Positions 1 through 8,816 of a stretch of DNA of 64,000 nucleotides are shown in pieces (positions within the stretch are counted from its first letter, which is position 1; the number at the start of each line of letters is the position of its first letter). The notes beneath the pieces were generated by a model, which was not told the DNA's origin, did no database searches, and saw only the letters and a list, made by a program, of their open reading frames with translations. The translations under genes and the position numbers were made by a program. The DNA is taken from positions 298,037 through 362,036 of the forward strand of contig NZ_ML133692.1 in NCBI RefSeq assembly GCF_003985155.1, given 5' to 3'. The DNA comes from Rhizobium vallis (lineage in GTDB: Bacteria; Pseudomonadota; Alphaproteobacteria; Rhizobiales; Rhizobiaceae).

Positions 1-329
1 GCAATGGTGGCTCGAAACTCAGCCAGAGCGAAGAAGATGCGATGCGCAGCTTGATCGAGGGTAACTGGCTTGTCACGCCCGGAATGGAAGGCCTTTCCGG
101 CATGGTCATCAAGGTTCACATGAAGCTCGACAAAGACGGCAACATTATTGGCCAGCCGGAAGTCGAGTCGTCGGGCGGCAACAGCAGCGACTCCACACGC
201 CGTGCGTTGGAAGGCGGTGCTTATAGAGCTGTCATGAAGTCGGCACCTTTCTCAACGCTTCCGAAGGACAAGTATGACGCCTGGAATGAAGTCGAGCTCA
301 ACTTCGATCCAAGCAGCATGGGAATCTAG
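1..329 (+). CDS. tolA: TolA C-terminal part (5' end outside window)
   Basis: Open from the first base (codons in phase with position 3) to a TAG at 327-329. The visible 108 residues look like the globular C-terminal domain of TolA/TonB-type proteins (a GNW motif, then MVIKVHMKLDKDGNI, then a C-terminal KYDAW segment). TolA is the inner-membrane-anchored spanning protein of the Tol-Pal system, linking TolQR to TolB and Pal during outer-membrane constriction at division. The identification rests on this domain and on tolB, pal and cpoB following directly. The N-terminal membrane anchor and helical stalk are not in the window. The stop is followed at once by an in-frame ORF that repeats the KDKYDAW segment (separate entry). 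Confidence 0.85.
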   Translation, partial: NGGSKLSQSEEDAMRSLIEGNWLVTPGMEGLSGMVIKVHMKLDKDGNIIGQPEVESSGGNSSDSTRRALEGGAYRAVMKSAPFSTLPKDKYDAWNEVELNFDPSSMGI

Positions 330-416
330 ATGTCGAGAAGCCTGGCTTCCAAAGATAAATACGATGCCTGGATGGAAGTTGTCTTTAACTTCGCTGCCGG
401 CAATTTGAATTCATGA
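330..416 (+). pseudogene. Relic of a second tolA 3' end, in frame after the tolA stop
   Basis: An ATG directly abuts the tolA TAG stop and opens a 28-codon frame in the same phase, ending TGA at 414-416. Its middle, KDKYDAWMEVVFNF, matches the last part of TolA, KDKYDAWNEVELNF, but the two DNA stretches use different synonymous codons (aaggacaagtat versus aaagataaatac). It is therefore an old or foreign second copy of the tolA 3' end, not a fresh duplication. It has no obvious ribosome-binding site of its own. It could be translated only by coupling at the TAG/ATG junction or by readthrough. I regard it as a remnant, possibly the ancestral tolA tail displaced by recombination. Confidence 0.6.
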
Positions 417-438
417 AGTGCTGAAAGGCTTGTTTGAT

Positions 439-1749
439 ATGGTCAAGTGTTCCCTCATCCGCGCTCTGATGGTCATAGCAGGCCTGATCGGGGTCGCAGC
501 CTTTACGACGCCAGCCAACGCGTTGGTCACCCTCGATATTCGAAAGGGTAATGTCCAGCCGCTGCCGATTGCGGTGACGGACTTCCTGCAGGGTGATATG
601 GGCGCGCAGGTTTCGCAGGTGATCGCGGCCGATCTGCAGCGCTCCGGCCTTTTCGCGCCGATCAACAAGAGCGCCTTCATCGAGAAGATCTCCAATCCGG
701 ATGCCGCACCACGTTTCGAGGACTGGAAGGTCATCAATGCGCAGGCGCTGGTTACAGGCCGGGTGACGCAGGAGGCGGATGGCCGTCTTCGTGCCGAATT
801 CCGTCTCTGGGACCCGTTTGCCGGCCAGCAGATGACCGGACAGCAGTTCTACACGCAGCCGGAAAACTGGCGCCGCGTCGCCCACATCATCGCCGATGCG
901 ATCTACAAGCAGATCACCGGTGAGGAAGGCTATTTCGATACTCGCGTCGTCTTCGTCTCCGAATCCGGCACCAAGCAGCAGCGCAAGCGCCAGCTGGCGA
1001 TCATGGATCAGGACGGTTTCAACATTAAGATGCTGACGGATGGCAGCGATCTCGTGCTGACGCCGCGCTTCTCGCCGAGCCGGCAGGAAGTCACTTACAT
1101 GTCCTTCGCCAACCAGCAGCCGCGGGTCTATCTGCTGCAGCTCGAAACCGGGCAGCGCGAGGTCGTCGGCAATTTCCCGGGCATGACCTTCTCGCCGCGC
1201 TTTTCTCCGGATGGCCAGAAGGTGATCATGAGCCTGCAGCAGGAAGGCAATTCGAACATCTACACGATGGACCTGCGCTCGCGCACGACGACGCGATTGA
1301 CCTCGACGGCTGCGATCGACACTTCGCCCTCCTATTCGCCTGACGGTGCGCGTGTCAGCTTCGAAAGCGACCGTGGTGGTAAGCCGCAGATCTACGTGAT
1401 GAATGCCGATGGTTCTGGCCAGACCCGCATTTCCTTCGGTGACGGTTCCTATTCGACGCCGGTCTGGTCGCCGCGTGGCGATCTGATCGCCTTCACCAAG
1501 CAGGCCGGCGGCAAGTTCTCGATCGGCGTGATGAAGCCTGATGGTTCGGGTGAGCGTATCCTGACGACCGGCTTCCACAACGAGGGTCCGACCTGGGCGC
1601 CGAATGGCCGCGTGCTGATGTTCTTCCGCCAGGCAGCAGGCGCAGGCGGTCCGCAGCTCTATTCGATCGATCTGACCGGTTACAATGAACAGCTCGTCAA
1701 GACGCCGAGCTACGGTTCCGACCCGGCCTGGTCGCCGCTTCTGGAGTAG
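439..1749 (+). CDS. tolB: Tol-Pal system beta-propeller protein TolB
   Basis: Periplasmic TolB, 436 residues, interacts with Pal and TolA in the Tol-Pal envelope-constriction system. It has a signal peptide (about residues 1-31, ending near PANA), an N-terminal TolB domain with VTDFLQGD, and a C-terminal six-bladed propeller visible as repeated blade motifs (RFSPSRQEV, RFSPDGQKV, SYSPDGARV, VWSPRGDLI, TWAPNGRVL, AWSPLLE). I chose the ATG at 439 because AAAGG lies ten bases upstream and the product then begins with a normal signal peptide; a GTG at 418 is in frame but poorly placed. It follows tolA closely and precedes pal, as in other proteobacteria. Confidence 0.95.
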   Translation: MVKCSLIRALMVIAGLIGVAAFTTPANALVTLDIRKGNVQPLPIAVTDFLQGDMGAQVSQVIAADLQRSGLFAPINKSAFIEKISNPDAAPRFEDWKVINAQALVTGRVTQEADGRLRAEFRLWDPFAGQQMTGQQFYTQPENWRRVAHIIADAIYKQITGEEGYFDTRVVFVSESGTKQQRKRQLAIMDQDGFNIKMLTDGSDLVLTPRFSPSRQEVTYMSFANQQPRVYLLQLETGQREVVGNFPGMTFSPRFSPDGQKVIMSLQQEGNSNIYTMDLRSRTTTRLTSTAAIDTSPSYSPDGARVSFESDRGGKPQIYVMNADGSGQTRISFGDGSYSTPVWSPRGDLIAFTKQAGGKFSIGVMKPDGSGERILTTGFHNEGPTWAPNGRVLMFFRQAAGAGGPQLYSIDLTGYNEQLVKTPSYGSDPAWSPLLE

Positions 1750-1900
1750 CGGGCGCGGCAATGCCTTTATGTCGCCCCAGAATCATGAAAACCGGGCGGC
1801 TACGGGACAAATCAATAAATTGTTAACCATAATCTTTGAGGGGCGGTTAACCGAGTGCGGTTACTGTCCGGAAACCCTGAAATCGCAAGGAGACCCGGCC

Positions 1901-2434
1901 ATGAGCCGAATTCACACCCCGGCAATGAGCCGCATGCAGAATTTCGCCCGCAACCCCGTCATGATCGCGCTCGTCGCCGGTCTTGCACTTGCAAGCTGCG
2001 CCAAGAAGAACGGCGGCGTACCGAATAGCGCTGGCGAACTTGGCCTCGGCGCCGGTGCAGCAACGCCGGGCTCCGCCCAGGACTTCACGGTCAATGTCGG
2101 CGACCGCATCTTCTTCGACACCGACTCCTCGTCGATCCGCGCCGATGCCTCGCAGACGCTCGACCGTCAGGCGCAGTGGCTTGCCCGCTACCCGAACTAC
2201 CAGATCACTGTCGAAGGCCATGCCGACGAACGCGGCACCCGCGAATATAACTTGGCACTCGGCGCCCGCCGCGCGGCTGCCGCCAAGGACTATCTCGCTT
2301 CGCGCGGCGTTCCCGCACAGCGCCTGAAGACGATCTCCTACGGCAAGGAACGCCCCGTCGCCGTCTGCGACGATATTTCCTGCTGGTCGCAGAACCGCCG
2401 CGCGGTCACGGTTCTCGGCGGCGCCGGCATGTAA
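1901..2434 (+). CDS. pal: Peptidoglycan-associated lipoprotein Pal
   Basis: Outer-membrane lipoprotein of 177 residues that anchors the outer membrane to peptidoglycan and binds TolB/TolA. Lipobox LASC with Cys33 follows a hydrophobic stretch; the mature part is an OmpA-like peptidoglycan-binding domain (FFDTDSSSI near the start; VEGHADERGTREYNLALG with the Asp and Arg that contact diaminopimelate). AAGGAGA sits a few bases upstream of the ATG. About 150 bases separate it from tolB and contain two TTAACC half-sites (about 1823 and 1847), so it may also have its own promoter. A strong intrinsic terminator follows the gene. Confidence 0.96.
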   Translation: MSRIHTPAMSRMQNFARNPVMIALVAGLALASCAKKNGGVPNSAGELGLGAGAATPGSAQDFTVNVGDRIFFDTDSSSIRADASQTLDRQAQWLARYPNYQITVEGHADERGTREYNLALGARRAAAAKDYLASRGVPAQRLKTISYGKERPVAVCDDISCWSQNRRAVTVLGGAGM

Positions 2435-2457
2435 TTTGCCGACATAGTTTGCTTTCG

Positions 2458-2492
2458 AAAGGCGGTCCCTGCAGGGGCCGCCTTTTCTTTTT
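2458..2492 (+). terminator. Rho-independent terminator after pal
   Basis: AAAGGCGG pairs with CCGCCTTTT around a GC-rich loop and is followed by a T-rich run ending near 2492. It lies 23 bases after the pal stop and should end the tol-pal transcript before cpoB. Confidence 0.85.
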
Positions 2493-2594
2493 GACCACAC
2501 TTTGGCCAGACTCCGTTGCTTTTTGAAAGCAATTGGAAAAATCTCCTGTTCGTGCCATCGAGGCGCGAAGAATCACTGGGACAGGACGATACAT

Positions 2595-3584
2595 ATGAAG
2601 AAACTTGTCGTGGCAGGCATGCTGTGCCTCGCGGCTGTGACCGGGAGCGAACGGGCGGCCTATTCCGCTTCGTTCTTCGGGCTGCATCTCGGCGACCGAT
2701 CCACGGAAAACCAGGCGGCGCCGCCGGTCGTCAAGGTGCAGAGCGGCGATGCGGAGGTTCGCGTGCAGCAGCTCGAAGAGCAGTTGCGGCAGCTGAACGG
2801 CCGCATCGAGGAGATGAGCTTTCAGCTTCTGCAGATGCAGGAGACGATCCGCAAGCAGCAGGAAGATAATGAATTCCGCTTCCAGCAGCTGGAAAAGACA
2901 GGCGCCGGCGGCAATACGACCAAGGCGCCCGTCAAGAAGAGCGAAACCGATCCCGCTCCGGCAGCCTCGGGCGGCGACGATATCGCCAAGGTGATCCAAG
3001 CGCCGCAGGGAGCCGAAACGGCTCCCTCCAGCAACGTGCCTCAGAATAGTGGTCTCGGCCAGCCGCCGAAGGAGCTTGGCTCGATCGACTTCGATCAGAA
3101 CGGCAAACAGATCGGCGGAACGATCGACGACAATGCCACAATCGGCTCCGGGCCGATTCCTGATGCCAATAGCGGGAAGTCTCAGCAGACCGCTTCGCTC
3201 GGCGGCGAGGCCGATCAGTACAAGTCCGCCTACGGGCATGTGCTTTCCGGCGATTACAGCACGGCCGAGCAGGAATTCACGCAGTACATCACCCGTTACC
3301 CGAGCAGCGCGCGGGCGGCGGACGCCAATTTCTGGCTTGGCGAGGCGCTCTATTCGCAGGGCAAGTACAATGAGGCGGCGAAGACCTTCCTCAATGCCCA
3401 TCAGAAATACGGCACATCGGAAAAGGCGCCGGAAATGCTCCTGAAGCTCGGCATGTCGCTTGCCGCCCTCGACAATACCGAGACGGCCTGCGCGACGCTG
3501 CGCGAAGTCTCGAAGCGTTATCCGAAGGCCTCACGCGCCGTCATCACTAAAGTTGCGAGCGAACAGAAGCGCCTCGCCTGCTAG
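2595..3584 (+). CDS. cpoB: Cell division coordinator CpoB (YbgF)
   Basis: Periplasmic TPR protein of 329 residues that in E. coli couples peptidoglycan synthesis with Tol-mediated constriction. A signal peptide spans residues 1 to about 25 (MKKLVVAG... ending near YSA). A coiled-coil segment follows (VRVQQLEEQLRQLNGRIEEM, then glutamine- and glutamate-rich heptads to about residue 105), then a low-complexity linker, then C-terminal TPR repeats (YKSAYGHVLSGDYSTAEQEF; FWLGEALYSQGKYNEAAKTF). I chose the ATG at 2595 because it gives a clean signal peptide; the frame is open upstream without a good start. It sits at the usual place behind pal. Confidence 0.92.
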   Translation: MKKLVVAGMLCLAAVTGSERAAYSASFFGLHLGDRSTENQAAPPVVKVQSGDAEVRVQQLEEQLRQLNGRIEEMSFQLLQMQETIRKQQEDNEFRFQQLEKTGAGGNTTKAPVKKSETDPAPAASGGDDIAKVIQAPQGAETAPSSNVPQNSGLGQPPKELGSIDFDQNGKQIGGTIDDNATIGSGPIPDANSGKSQQTASLGGEADQYKSAYGHVLSGDYSTAEQEFTQYITRYPSSARAADANFWLGEALYSQGKYNEAAKTFLNAHQKYGTSEKAPEMLLKLGMSLAALDNTETACATLREVSKRYPKASRAVITKVASEQKRLAC

Positions 3585-3593
3585 GCCGCCGGC

Positions 3594-4934
3594 ATGTGTG
3601 CCGAACGCCCGTCATCGCCTCGATCGGCGATCCGTCAGTTTCTCTTCTCGCTCCAAAGCCCCGCGCGCATTCTCGTCGCAGTATCGGGCGGCAGCGATTC
3701 CACCGGCCTGCTTCTCCTCCTCGACGAAGCCGTGAAGGCCGCGCCCCACCTCAAGATTTCCCTTTGCGCCGCGACCGTCGATCACGCGCTGCGCGCCGGC
3801 TCCGCAGATGAGGCGCGAGAAGTCGCTGCCCTCTGCGCATCGCTTGGCATTCCCCACACGGTCGCGAACTGGCAGGGCGACAAGCCGAAAACCGGCATCA
3901 TGGCGGCGGCCCGCGAGGCGCGTTATCGCCTTTTGGCCGAGGCAGCGGAGGAGCTTGCCGCCGATCTCATCGTTACCGGCCATACATTCGACGATCAGCG
4001 CGAAACGTTGCAGATGCGTGGGATGCGAACGGAGCAGGTTTCATCAGGTATTGCCGATGCGGTGCTCTTCGACCGGCGTTTTTGGATTTTGCGGCCACTT
4101 CTGTTTTCTACCCGGGCAGATATCCGCACCTTCCTGGAAGAGCGGGGCGTGCCGTGGATCGACGACCCCAGCAACGAGGATGAGAAGTACGAGCGGGTGC
4201 GGATGCGCCAGCAGCTTACGACCGATGGAGGCATGGAGCAGGATATTCGAGCGGCCTGGGAAGAGCGGCTCGCTTTGTCGTCGAGGGGAGCCGAATGGCT
4301 GGACCGCCATTTCGCACTTCACGGCGGCCTGCTCGGGCATGTGCTGCCCGATGGGTTGAGGCAGGATCAAGCCGTCCTCGACTATGCGCTCGGCCGCTTG
4401 ACGGCCGTCTTTGGCGGGCAGCCATTTGTGCCGGGGAGGGCGCAGATGGAGCGACTCCTTCCATTTGCCGTCGGCAGAGAGCCCGGGCGGATGACAGTCG
4501 GCCGGGTGGTGTTCGACCTGCGACGTGATGGGCTTTATCTGGCGCGCGAGAACCGGGGGATATTGCCTCTAGTGCTGCGGCCGGGAGAGGCGGGGGTGTG
4601 GGATGGAAGGTTTTATGCATGCAATGGTTCGCCCACCTCGATAGTGGTCGAGACGGGATCAAGTCCGAGGACAGGAATGAGGGGAGAGTATTTTGAGCGC
4701 TTGCCCAAGGCGGCATGGAAGCGCGCCGTCGCCTCCGCGCCGGCTTTAACCTCCGAAGGAGCCCCTTTATCTGAGGAATCCGTCCGCAGGGTCGACCTTA
4801 TGCCCTATTTCGCGCCCTTCGACCGCTTTTTGACACGATTTGATTTCATCTTTGCCGACAGGCTTTCGGCGGTTTTCGCAACGGCGCCCTATGCGGGGCT
4901 GCCTTTAAGAAGTATTGACGGAAAAACCATCTGA
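3594..4934 (+). CDS. tilS: tRNA(Ile)-lysidine synthetase TilS
   Basis: Cytosolic N-type ATP pyrophosphatase that modifies C34 of tRNA-Ile(CAT) to lysidine, switching it from AUG to AUA decoding; essential in most bacteria. The PP-loop SGGSDS is at residues 31-36 of 446, followed by TVDHALR and the GHTFDDQRETLQMR region typical of the family, then WIDDPSNED. It starts nine bases after the cpoB stop, so probably shares its transcript. Placement between cpoB and ftsH is the common rhizobial order. The C-terminal third is weakly conserved and less diagnostic. Confidence 0.93.
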   Translation: MCAERPSSPRSAIRQFLFSLQSPARILVAVSGGSDSTGLLLLLDEAVKAAPHLKISLCAATVDHALRAGSADEAREVAALCASLGIPHTVANWQGDKPKTGIMAAAREARYRLLAEAAEELAADLIVTGHTFDDQRETLQMRGMRTEQVSSGIADAVLFDRRFWILRPLLFSTRADIRTFLEERGVPWIDDPSNEDEKYERVRMRQQLTTDGGMEQDIRAAWEERLALSSRGAEWLDRHFALHGGLLGHVLPDGLRQDQAVLDYALGRLTAVFGGQPFVPGRAQMERLLPFAVGREPGRMTVGRVVFDLRRDGLYLARENRGILPLVLRPGEAGVWDGRFYACNGSPTSIVVETGSSPRTGMRGEYFERLPKAAWKRAVASAPALTSEGAPLSEESVRRVDLMPYFAPFDRFLTRFDFIFADRLSAVFATAPYAGLPLRSIDGKTI

Positions 4935-4947
4935 CATGGGGGATTGC

Positions 4948-4976
4948 CTTGGCAACGGCCCGGCGCAACCCTATGT
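4948..4976 (+). promoter_or_regulatory. Candidate RpoH-type (heat-shock) promoter of ftsH
   Basis: CTTG at 4948-4951, an 18-base spacer, then CCTATGT at 4970-4976. This fits the CTTG-N17/18-CNTATNT pattern described for alphaproteobacterial RpoH promoters. The start site would fall near 4984, about 48 bases before the ftsH ATG. ftsH is a heat-shock gene in several bacteria, which supports the call, but no expression data are visible here. Confidence 0.5.
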
Positions 4977-5031
4977 TAGAGAAGAATAAGACGGTCGCCA
5001 TGAGGCGGCTGTTCCAGTGCTGGGGAGTTCG

Positions 5032-6963
5032 ATGAACCCTAACTTACGTAATTTCGCCTTGTGGGCGATCATAGCGCTTCTGCTGATCGCCCTTTTCAGT
5101 ATGTTCCAGACGGCGCCGGCGCAGACGGGCTCCCGCGAGATCCCCTATTCGCAGTTTCTGCGTGAGGTGGATGCGGGCCGTGTGAAGGAAGTCGTGGTCA
5201 CGGGCAACCGTGTCTCCGGAAGCTATGTTGAAAATGGCACCACCTTCCAGACCTATTCGCCTGTCATCGACGACAGCCTGCTCGATCGCCTGCAGCAGAA
5301 GAATGTCCTGGTTTCCGCCCGTCCTGAAACGGACGGCTCCTCGGGTTTTTTGAGCTATCTCGGCACGCTGTTGCCGATGCTTCTGATTCTCGGCGTCTGG
5401 CTGTTCTTCATGCGGCAGATGCAGGGTGGCTCGCGCGGCGCAATGGGCTTCGGCAAGTCCAAGGCCAAGCTTTTGACCGAAGCGCATGGCCGCGTGACCT
5501 TTGACGATGTTGCAGGCGTCGACGAGGCCAAGCAGGATCTCGAGGAAATCGTCGAATTCCTGCGTGACCCGCAGAAATTCCAGCGTCTCGGCGGCAAGAT
5601 CCCGCGCGGCGTATTGCTCGTCGGCCCTCCGGGCACCGGCAAGACGCTGCTCGCCCGCTCGGTCGCCGGTGAGGCCAATGTGCCCTTCTTCACCATTTCG
5701 GGTTCCGACTTCGTCGAAATGTTCGTCGGCGTCGGTGCAAGCCGTGTGCGCGATATGTTCGAGCAGGCGAAGAAGAATGCGCCCTGCATCATCTTCATCG
5801 ACGAAATCGATGCCGTCGGCCGCCATCGCGGCGCCGGTCTCGGTGGCGGCAACGACGAACGCGAGCAGACGCTGAACCAGCTGCTGGTTGAGATGGACGG
5901 CTTCGAGGCGAATGAAGGCGTGATCCTGATCGCCGCCACCAACCGCCCCGACGTTCTCGATCCGGCGCTGCTGCGTCCCGGCCGTTTCGACCGCCAGGTC
6001 GTGGTGCCGAACCCCGACATCGTCGGGCGCGAGCGTATCCTCAAGGTACATGCCCGCAACGTTCCGCTGGCGCCGAATGTCGATCTCAAGGTTCTCGCCC
6101 GCGGCACGCCCGGTTTCTCCGGCGCCGATCTGATGAACCTCGTCAACGAAGCCGCCCTCATGGCCGCGCGCCGCAACAAGCGCGTCGTCACCATGCAGGA
6201 ATTCGAGGACGCCAAGGACAAGATCATGATGGGCGCCGAGCGCCGTTCCTCGGCCATGACCGAGGCGGAAAAGAAGCTCACTGCCTACCATGAGGCTGGC
6301 CACGCCATTACCGCGCTCAACGTCGCCGTTGCCGATCCGCTGCACAAGGCGACGATCATTCCGCGCGGCCGTGCGCTCGGCATGGTCATGCAGCTTCCCG
6401 AGGGCGATCGCTACTCGATGAGCTACAAGTGGATGGTTTCGCGCCTCTGCATCATGATGGGTGGCCGTGTTGCCGAAGAACTGACCTTCGGCAAGGAGAA
6501 CATCACCTCAGGCGCTTCCTCCGACATCGAGCAGGCCACCAAGCTTGCCCGTGCCATGGTCACGCAATGGGGCTTCTCCGATCAGCTCGGTCAGGTCGCC
6601 TATGGTGAAAACCAGCAGGAAGTCTTCCTCGGCCACTCGGTTTCGCAGTCGAAGAACGTTTCGGAAGCAACCGCGCAGAAGATCGACAATGAAGTGCGCC
6701 GCCTGATCGACGAAGCCTATACGCAGGCCCGCACGATCCTGACGGAAAAGCATGACGAATTCGTCGCCCTTGCCGAAGGCCTGCTCGAATACGAGACGCT
6801 GACCGGCGAAGAGATCAAGGCGTTGATCCGTGGCGAGAAGCCGTCTCGCGATCTCGGTGACGATTCGCCGCCGAGCCGTGGCTCGGCAGTTCCGAAGGCC
6901 GGCGCGCGGCCTGCCACCAAGGGCGATGAGCCCGAAGGCGGCCTCGAACCGCAGCCGCATTGA
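5032..6963 (+). CDS. ftsH: ATP-dependent zinc metalloprotease FtsH
   Basis: Inner-membrane hexameric AAA+ protease that degrades misfolded membrane proteins and regulators such as LpxC and RpoH. Of 643 residues, a first membrane helix lies at about 7-26, the periplasmic domain at 27-105 and a second helix at 107-127. The AAA module has Walker A GPPGTGKT at 198-205 and Walker B IIFIDEID at 253-260. The zinc site HEAGH is at 420-424. The ATG at 5032 (MNPNLRN) is preceded by GGGGAG; a GTG five codons upstream is less likely. The acidic, proline-rich tail is normal. A strong terminator follows. Confidence 0.97.
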   Translation: MNPNLRNFALWAIIALLLIALFSMFQTAPAQTGSREIPYSQFLREVDAGRVKEVVVTGNRVSGSYVENGTTFQTYSPVIDDSLLDRLQQKNVLVSARPETDGSSGFLSYLGTLLPMLLILGVWLFFMRQMQGGSRGAMGFGKSKAKLLTEAHGRVTFDDVAGVDEAKQDLEEIVEFLRDPQKFQRLGGKIPRGVLLVGPPGTGKTLLARSVAGEANVPFFTISGSDFVEMFVGVGASRVRDMFEQAKKNAPCIIFIDEIDAVGRHRGAGLGGGNDEREQTLNQLLVEMDGFEANEGVILIAATNRPDVLDPALLRPGRFDRQVVVPNPDIVGRERILKVHARNVPLAPNVDLKVLARGTPGFSGADLMNLVNEAALMAARRNKRVVTMQEFEDAKDKIMMGAERRSSAMTEAEKKLTAYHEAGHAITALNVAVADPLHKATIIPRGRALGMVMQLPEGDRYSMSYKWMVSRLCIMMGGRVAEELTFGKENITSGASSDIEQATKLARAMVTQWGFSDQLGQVAYGENQQEVFLGHSVSQSKNVSEATAQKIDNEVRRLIDEAYTQARTILTEKHDEFVALAEGLLEYETLTGEEIKALIRGEKPSRDLGDDSPPSRGSAVPKAGARPATKGDEPEGGLEPQPH

Positions 6964-6983
6964 ACGGCGCTGCCACCCTGAAC

Positions 6984-7022
6984 AAGGCCGGATTTCCCCA
7001 TGAGGGAAACCCGGCCTTTTCT
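6984..7022 (+). terminator. Rho-independent terminator after ftsH
   Basis: AAGGCCGG (6984-6991) pairs with CCGGCCTT (7011-7018), the inner arms also pair (TTTCCC with GGGAAA), and TTTT follows. It starts 20 bases after the ftsH stop. Confidence 0.88.
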
Positions 7023-7207
7023 ATTGGTAACGGGATATATTCATTTTTCTCGGTAATTTACGTGCCGATTTCGATGTTTTATGGCATCCCGATGAAATAA
7101 GGCAGGTCCGACTCGCACGCTCTGGGATTGACGACGGACCTTTGAAGCCACATTCGCTTGGAACGATGCGCTGCCTTGAATGGCGCGCGGAAAGCGCAGG
7201 AGTGCAG

Positions 7208-8560
7208 ATGAAAAGACGCTATTTCGGGACCGACGGCATTCGCGGCCAATCCAATGTCTTCCCAATGACGCCGGATCTCGCGATGCGGGTCGGCATTGCC
7301 GCCGGCACGATCTTTCGCCGCGGCAACCATCGCCATCGCGTCGTCATCGGCAAGGACACGCGCCTTTCCGGCTACATGCTTGAGAATGCCATGGTCGCGG
7401 GCTTCACAGCCGCCGGTCTCGATGCCTTCATTCTCGGCCCGATCCCGACACCTGCCGTCGCGATGCTGACGCGGTCGCTGCGCTGCGATATCGGCGTGAT
7501 GATCTCTGCTTCGCACAATCCTTACGAGGATAACGGCATCAAGCTTTTCGGCCCCGACGGCTACAAGCTTTCCGACGACATCGAGGCCGAGATCGAGGAT
7601 CTGCTCGAAAAGGACCTGAACGCACAGCTCGCAAAGTCCGACGACATCGGTCGCGCCAAGCGCGTCGACGGCGTGCATGACCGCTATATCGAACATGCCA
7701 AGCGCACCCTGCCGCGCGACGTGACGCTGCAGGGCCTGAGGATTGCGATCGACTGCGCCAACGGCGCTGCCTACAAGGTGGCGCCGGCCGTGCTCTGGGA
7801 GCTTGGCGCCGATGTCGTGACCATCGGCAACGAGCCGAACGGCACCAACATCAATCTCAATTGCGGCTCCACCAGCCCGGTCGCGCTTCAGAAGAAGGTC
7901 GACGAGGTACGCGCCGATATCGGCATTGCTCTCGACGGCGACGCGGACCGCGTCATCATCGTCGACGAGAATGGTTCGATCGTCGACGGCGACCAACTCA
8001 TGGCCGTCATTGCCGAGAGCTGGGCCGAAAGCCAGCAGCTGCGCGGCAATGGCATTGTCGCCACTGTCATGTCCAATCTCGGCCTCGAGCGCTTCCTCGA
8101 CGAGCGCGGCATGGCGCTTGCCCGCACGAAGGTCGGCGACCGCTATGTCGTCGAGCATATGCGCCAGCACAATTACAATGTCGGCGGCGAACAGTCCGGT
8201 CATATCGTGCTCTCGGAATACGGCACGACCGGCGACGGCCTCGTCGCGGCACTGCAGATCCTTGCCGCAGTCAAGCGCACGGGGCGGACCGTCAGCGAGG
8301 TCTGCCGCCGCTTCGAGCCGGTGCCGCAGCTTCTGCGCAATGTCCGTATCAGTGGCGGCAAGCCGCTGGAGGATATCCAGGTGCAGAAGGCGATCGCCGA
8401 TGCCGAAGCTGAGCTCGCCAAGAACGGCCGGCTCGTCATCCGCCCGTCGGGCACCGAGCCGCTGATCCGCGTCATGGCCGAAGGCGACGACCGCGCCCAG
8501 ATCGAGCGCATCGTCAACGAGCTGATCGGCACGATCTCGAACGTTCGCACGGCCGCCTGA
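7208..8560 (+). CDS. glmM: Phosphoglucosamine mutase GlmM
   Basis: Converts glucosamine-6-phosphate to glucosamine-1-phosphate for UDP-GlcNAc, feeding peptidoglycan and lipid A. Its 450 residues match the family length. The N-terminus YFGTDGIRG and the phosphoserine loop ISASHNPYEDNGIK (active Ser102) are present, as are the metal-binding DGDADR, the sugar-binding GGEQSGH and the phosphate-binding RPSGTEPLIRVM near the end. The ATG at 7208 has AGGAG five bases upstream; the frame extends to 7142 but that part is not conserved-looking. glmM next to ftsH is common in alphaproteobacteria. Confidence 0.97.
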   Translation: MKRRYFGTDGIRGQSNVFPMTPDLAMRVGIAAGTIFRRGNHRHRVVIGKDTRLSGYMLENAMVAGFTAAGLDAFILGPIPTPAVAMLTRSLRCDIGVMISASHNPYEDNGIKLFGPDGYKLSDDIEAEIEDLLEKDLNAQLAKSDDIGRAKRVDGVHDRYIEHAKRTLPRDVTLQGLRIAIDCANGAAYKVAPAVLWELGADVVTIGNEPNGTNINLNCGSTSPVALQKKVDEVRADIGIALDGDADRVIIVDENGSIVDGDQLMAVIAESWAESQQLRGNGIVATVMSNLGLERFLDERGMALARTKVGDRYVVEHMRQHNYNVGGEQSGHIVLSEYGTTGDGLVAALQILAAVKRTGRTVSEVCRRFEPVPQLLRNVRISGGKPLEDIQVQKAIADAEAELAKNGRLVIRPSGTEPLIRVMAEGDDRAQIERIVNELIGTISNVRTAA

Positions 8561-8580
8561 TCCCTGCGAGGCAGACTATC

Positions 8581-8611
8581 GAAAGCCGGTGCGCAAGCGC
8601 CGGCTTTTTTT
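8581..8611 (+). terminator. Rho-independent terminator after glmM
   Basis: AAAGCCGG and CCGGCTTT arms enclose GCGC/GCGC inner pairs, followed by seven Ts. It begins 20 bases after the glmM stop. Confidence 0.9.
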
Positions 8612-8816
8612 GTGCCTGCGGCGGCAGCGATCCGGTCGCCGGGACCGAGCCCAAAAATCCAACCGCCTTATGTTTCAGGCTGCTGAGATGCCTGAGCATC
8701 AAGGTAAATAATCGTGGTTAAGCAGGTTTTAACGTTTCCAATCCATTATCCATCCGAAGCGTACCAGATTGGCGGCGACCGAGCCTGCCGACGCAACGGG
8801 ATTTTGGAGTGGGATC

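Noticed and set aside
385..1761. Long minus-strand frame opposite tolB (458 codons)
   Set aside because: Arg- and Asp-rich mirror translation of tolB with no ribosome site or known domain; tolB is unmistakable on the other strand.
1815..1855. CtrA site before pal
   Set aside because: Two TTAACC half-sites exist but are 24 bases apart instead of 11, so it is not the full consensus.
5044..6345. 433-codon minus-strand frame opposite ftsH
   Set aside because: Shadow of ftsH; no domain, no start signal.
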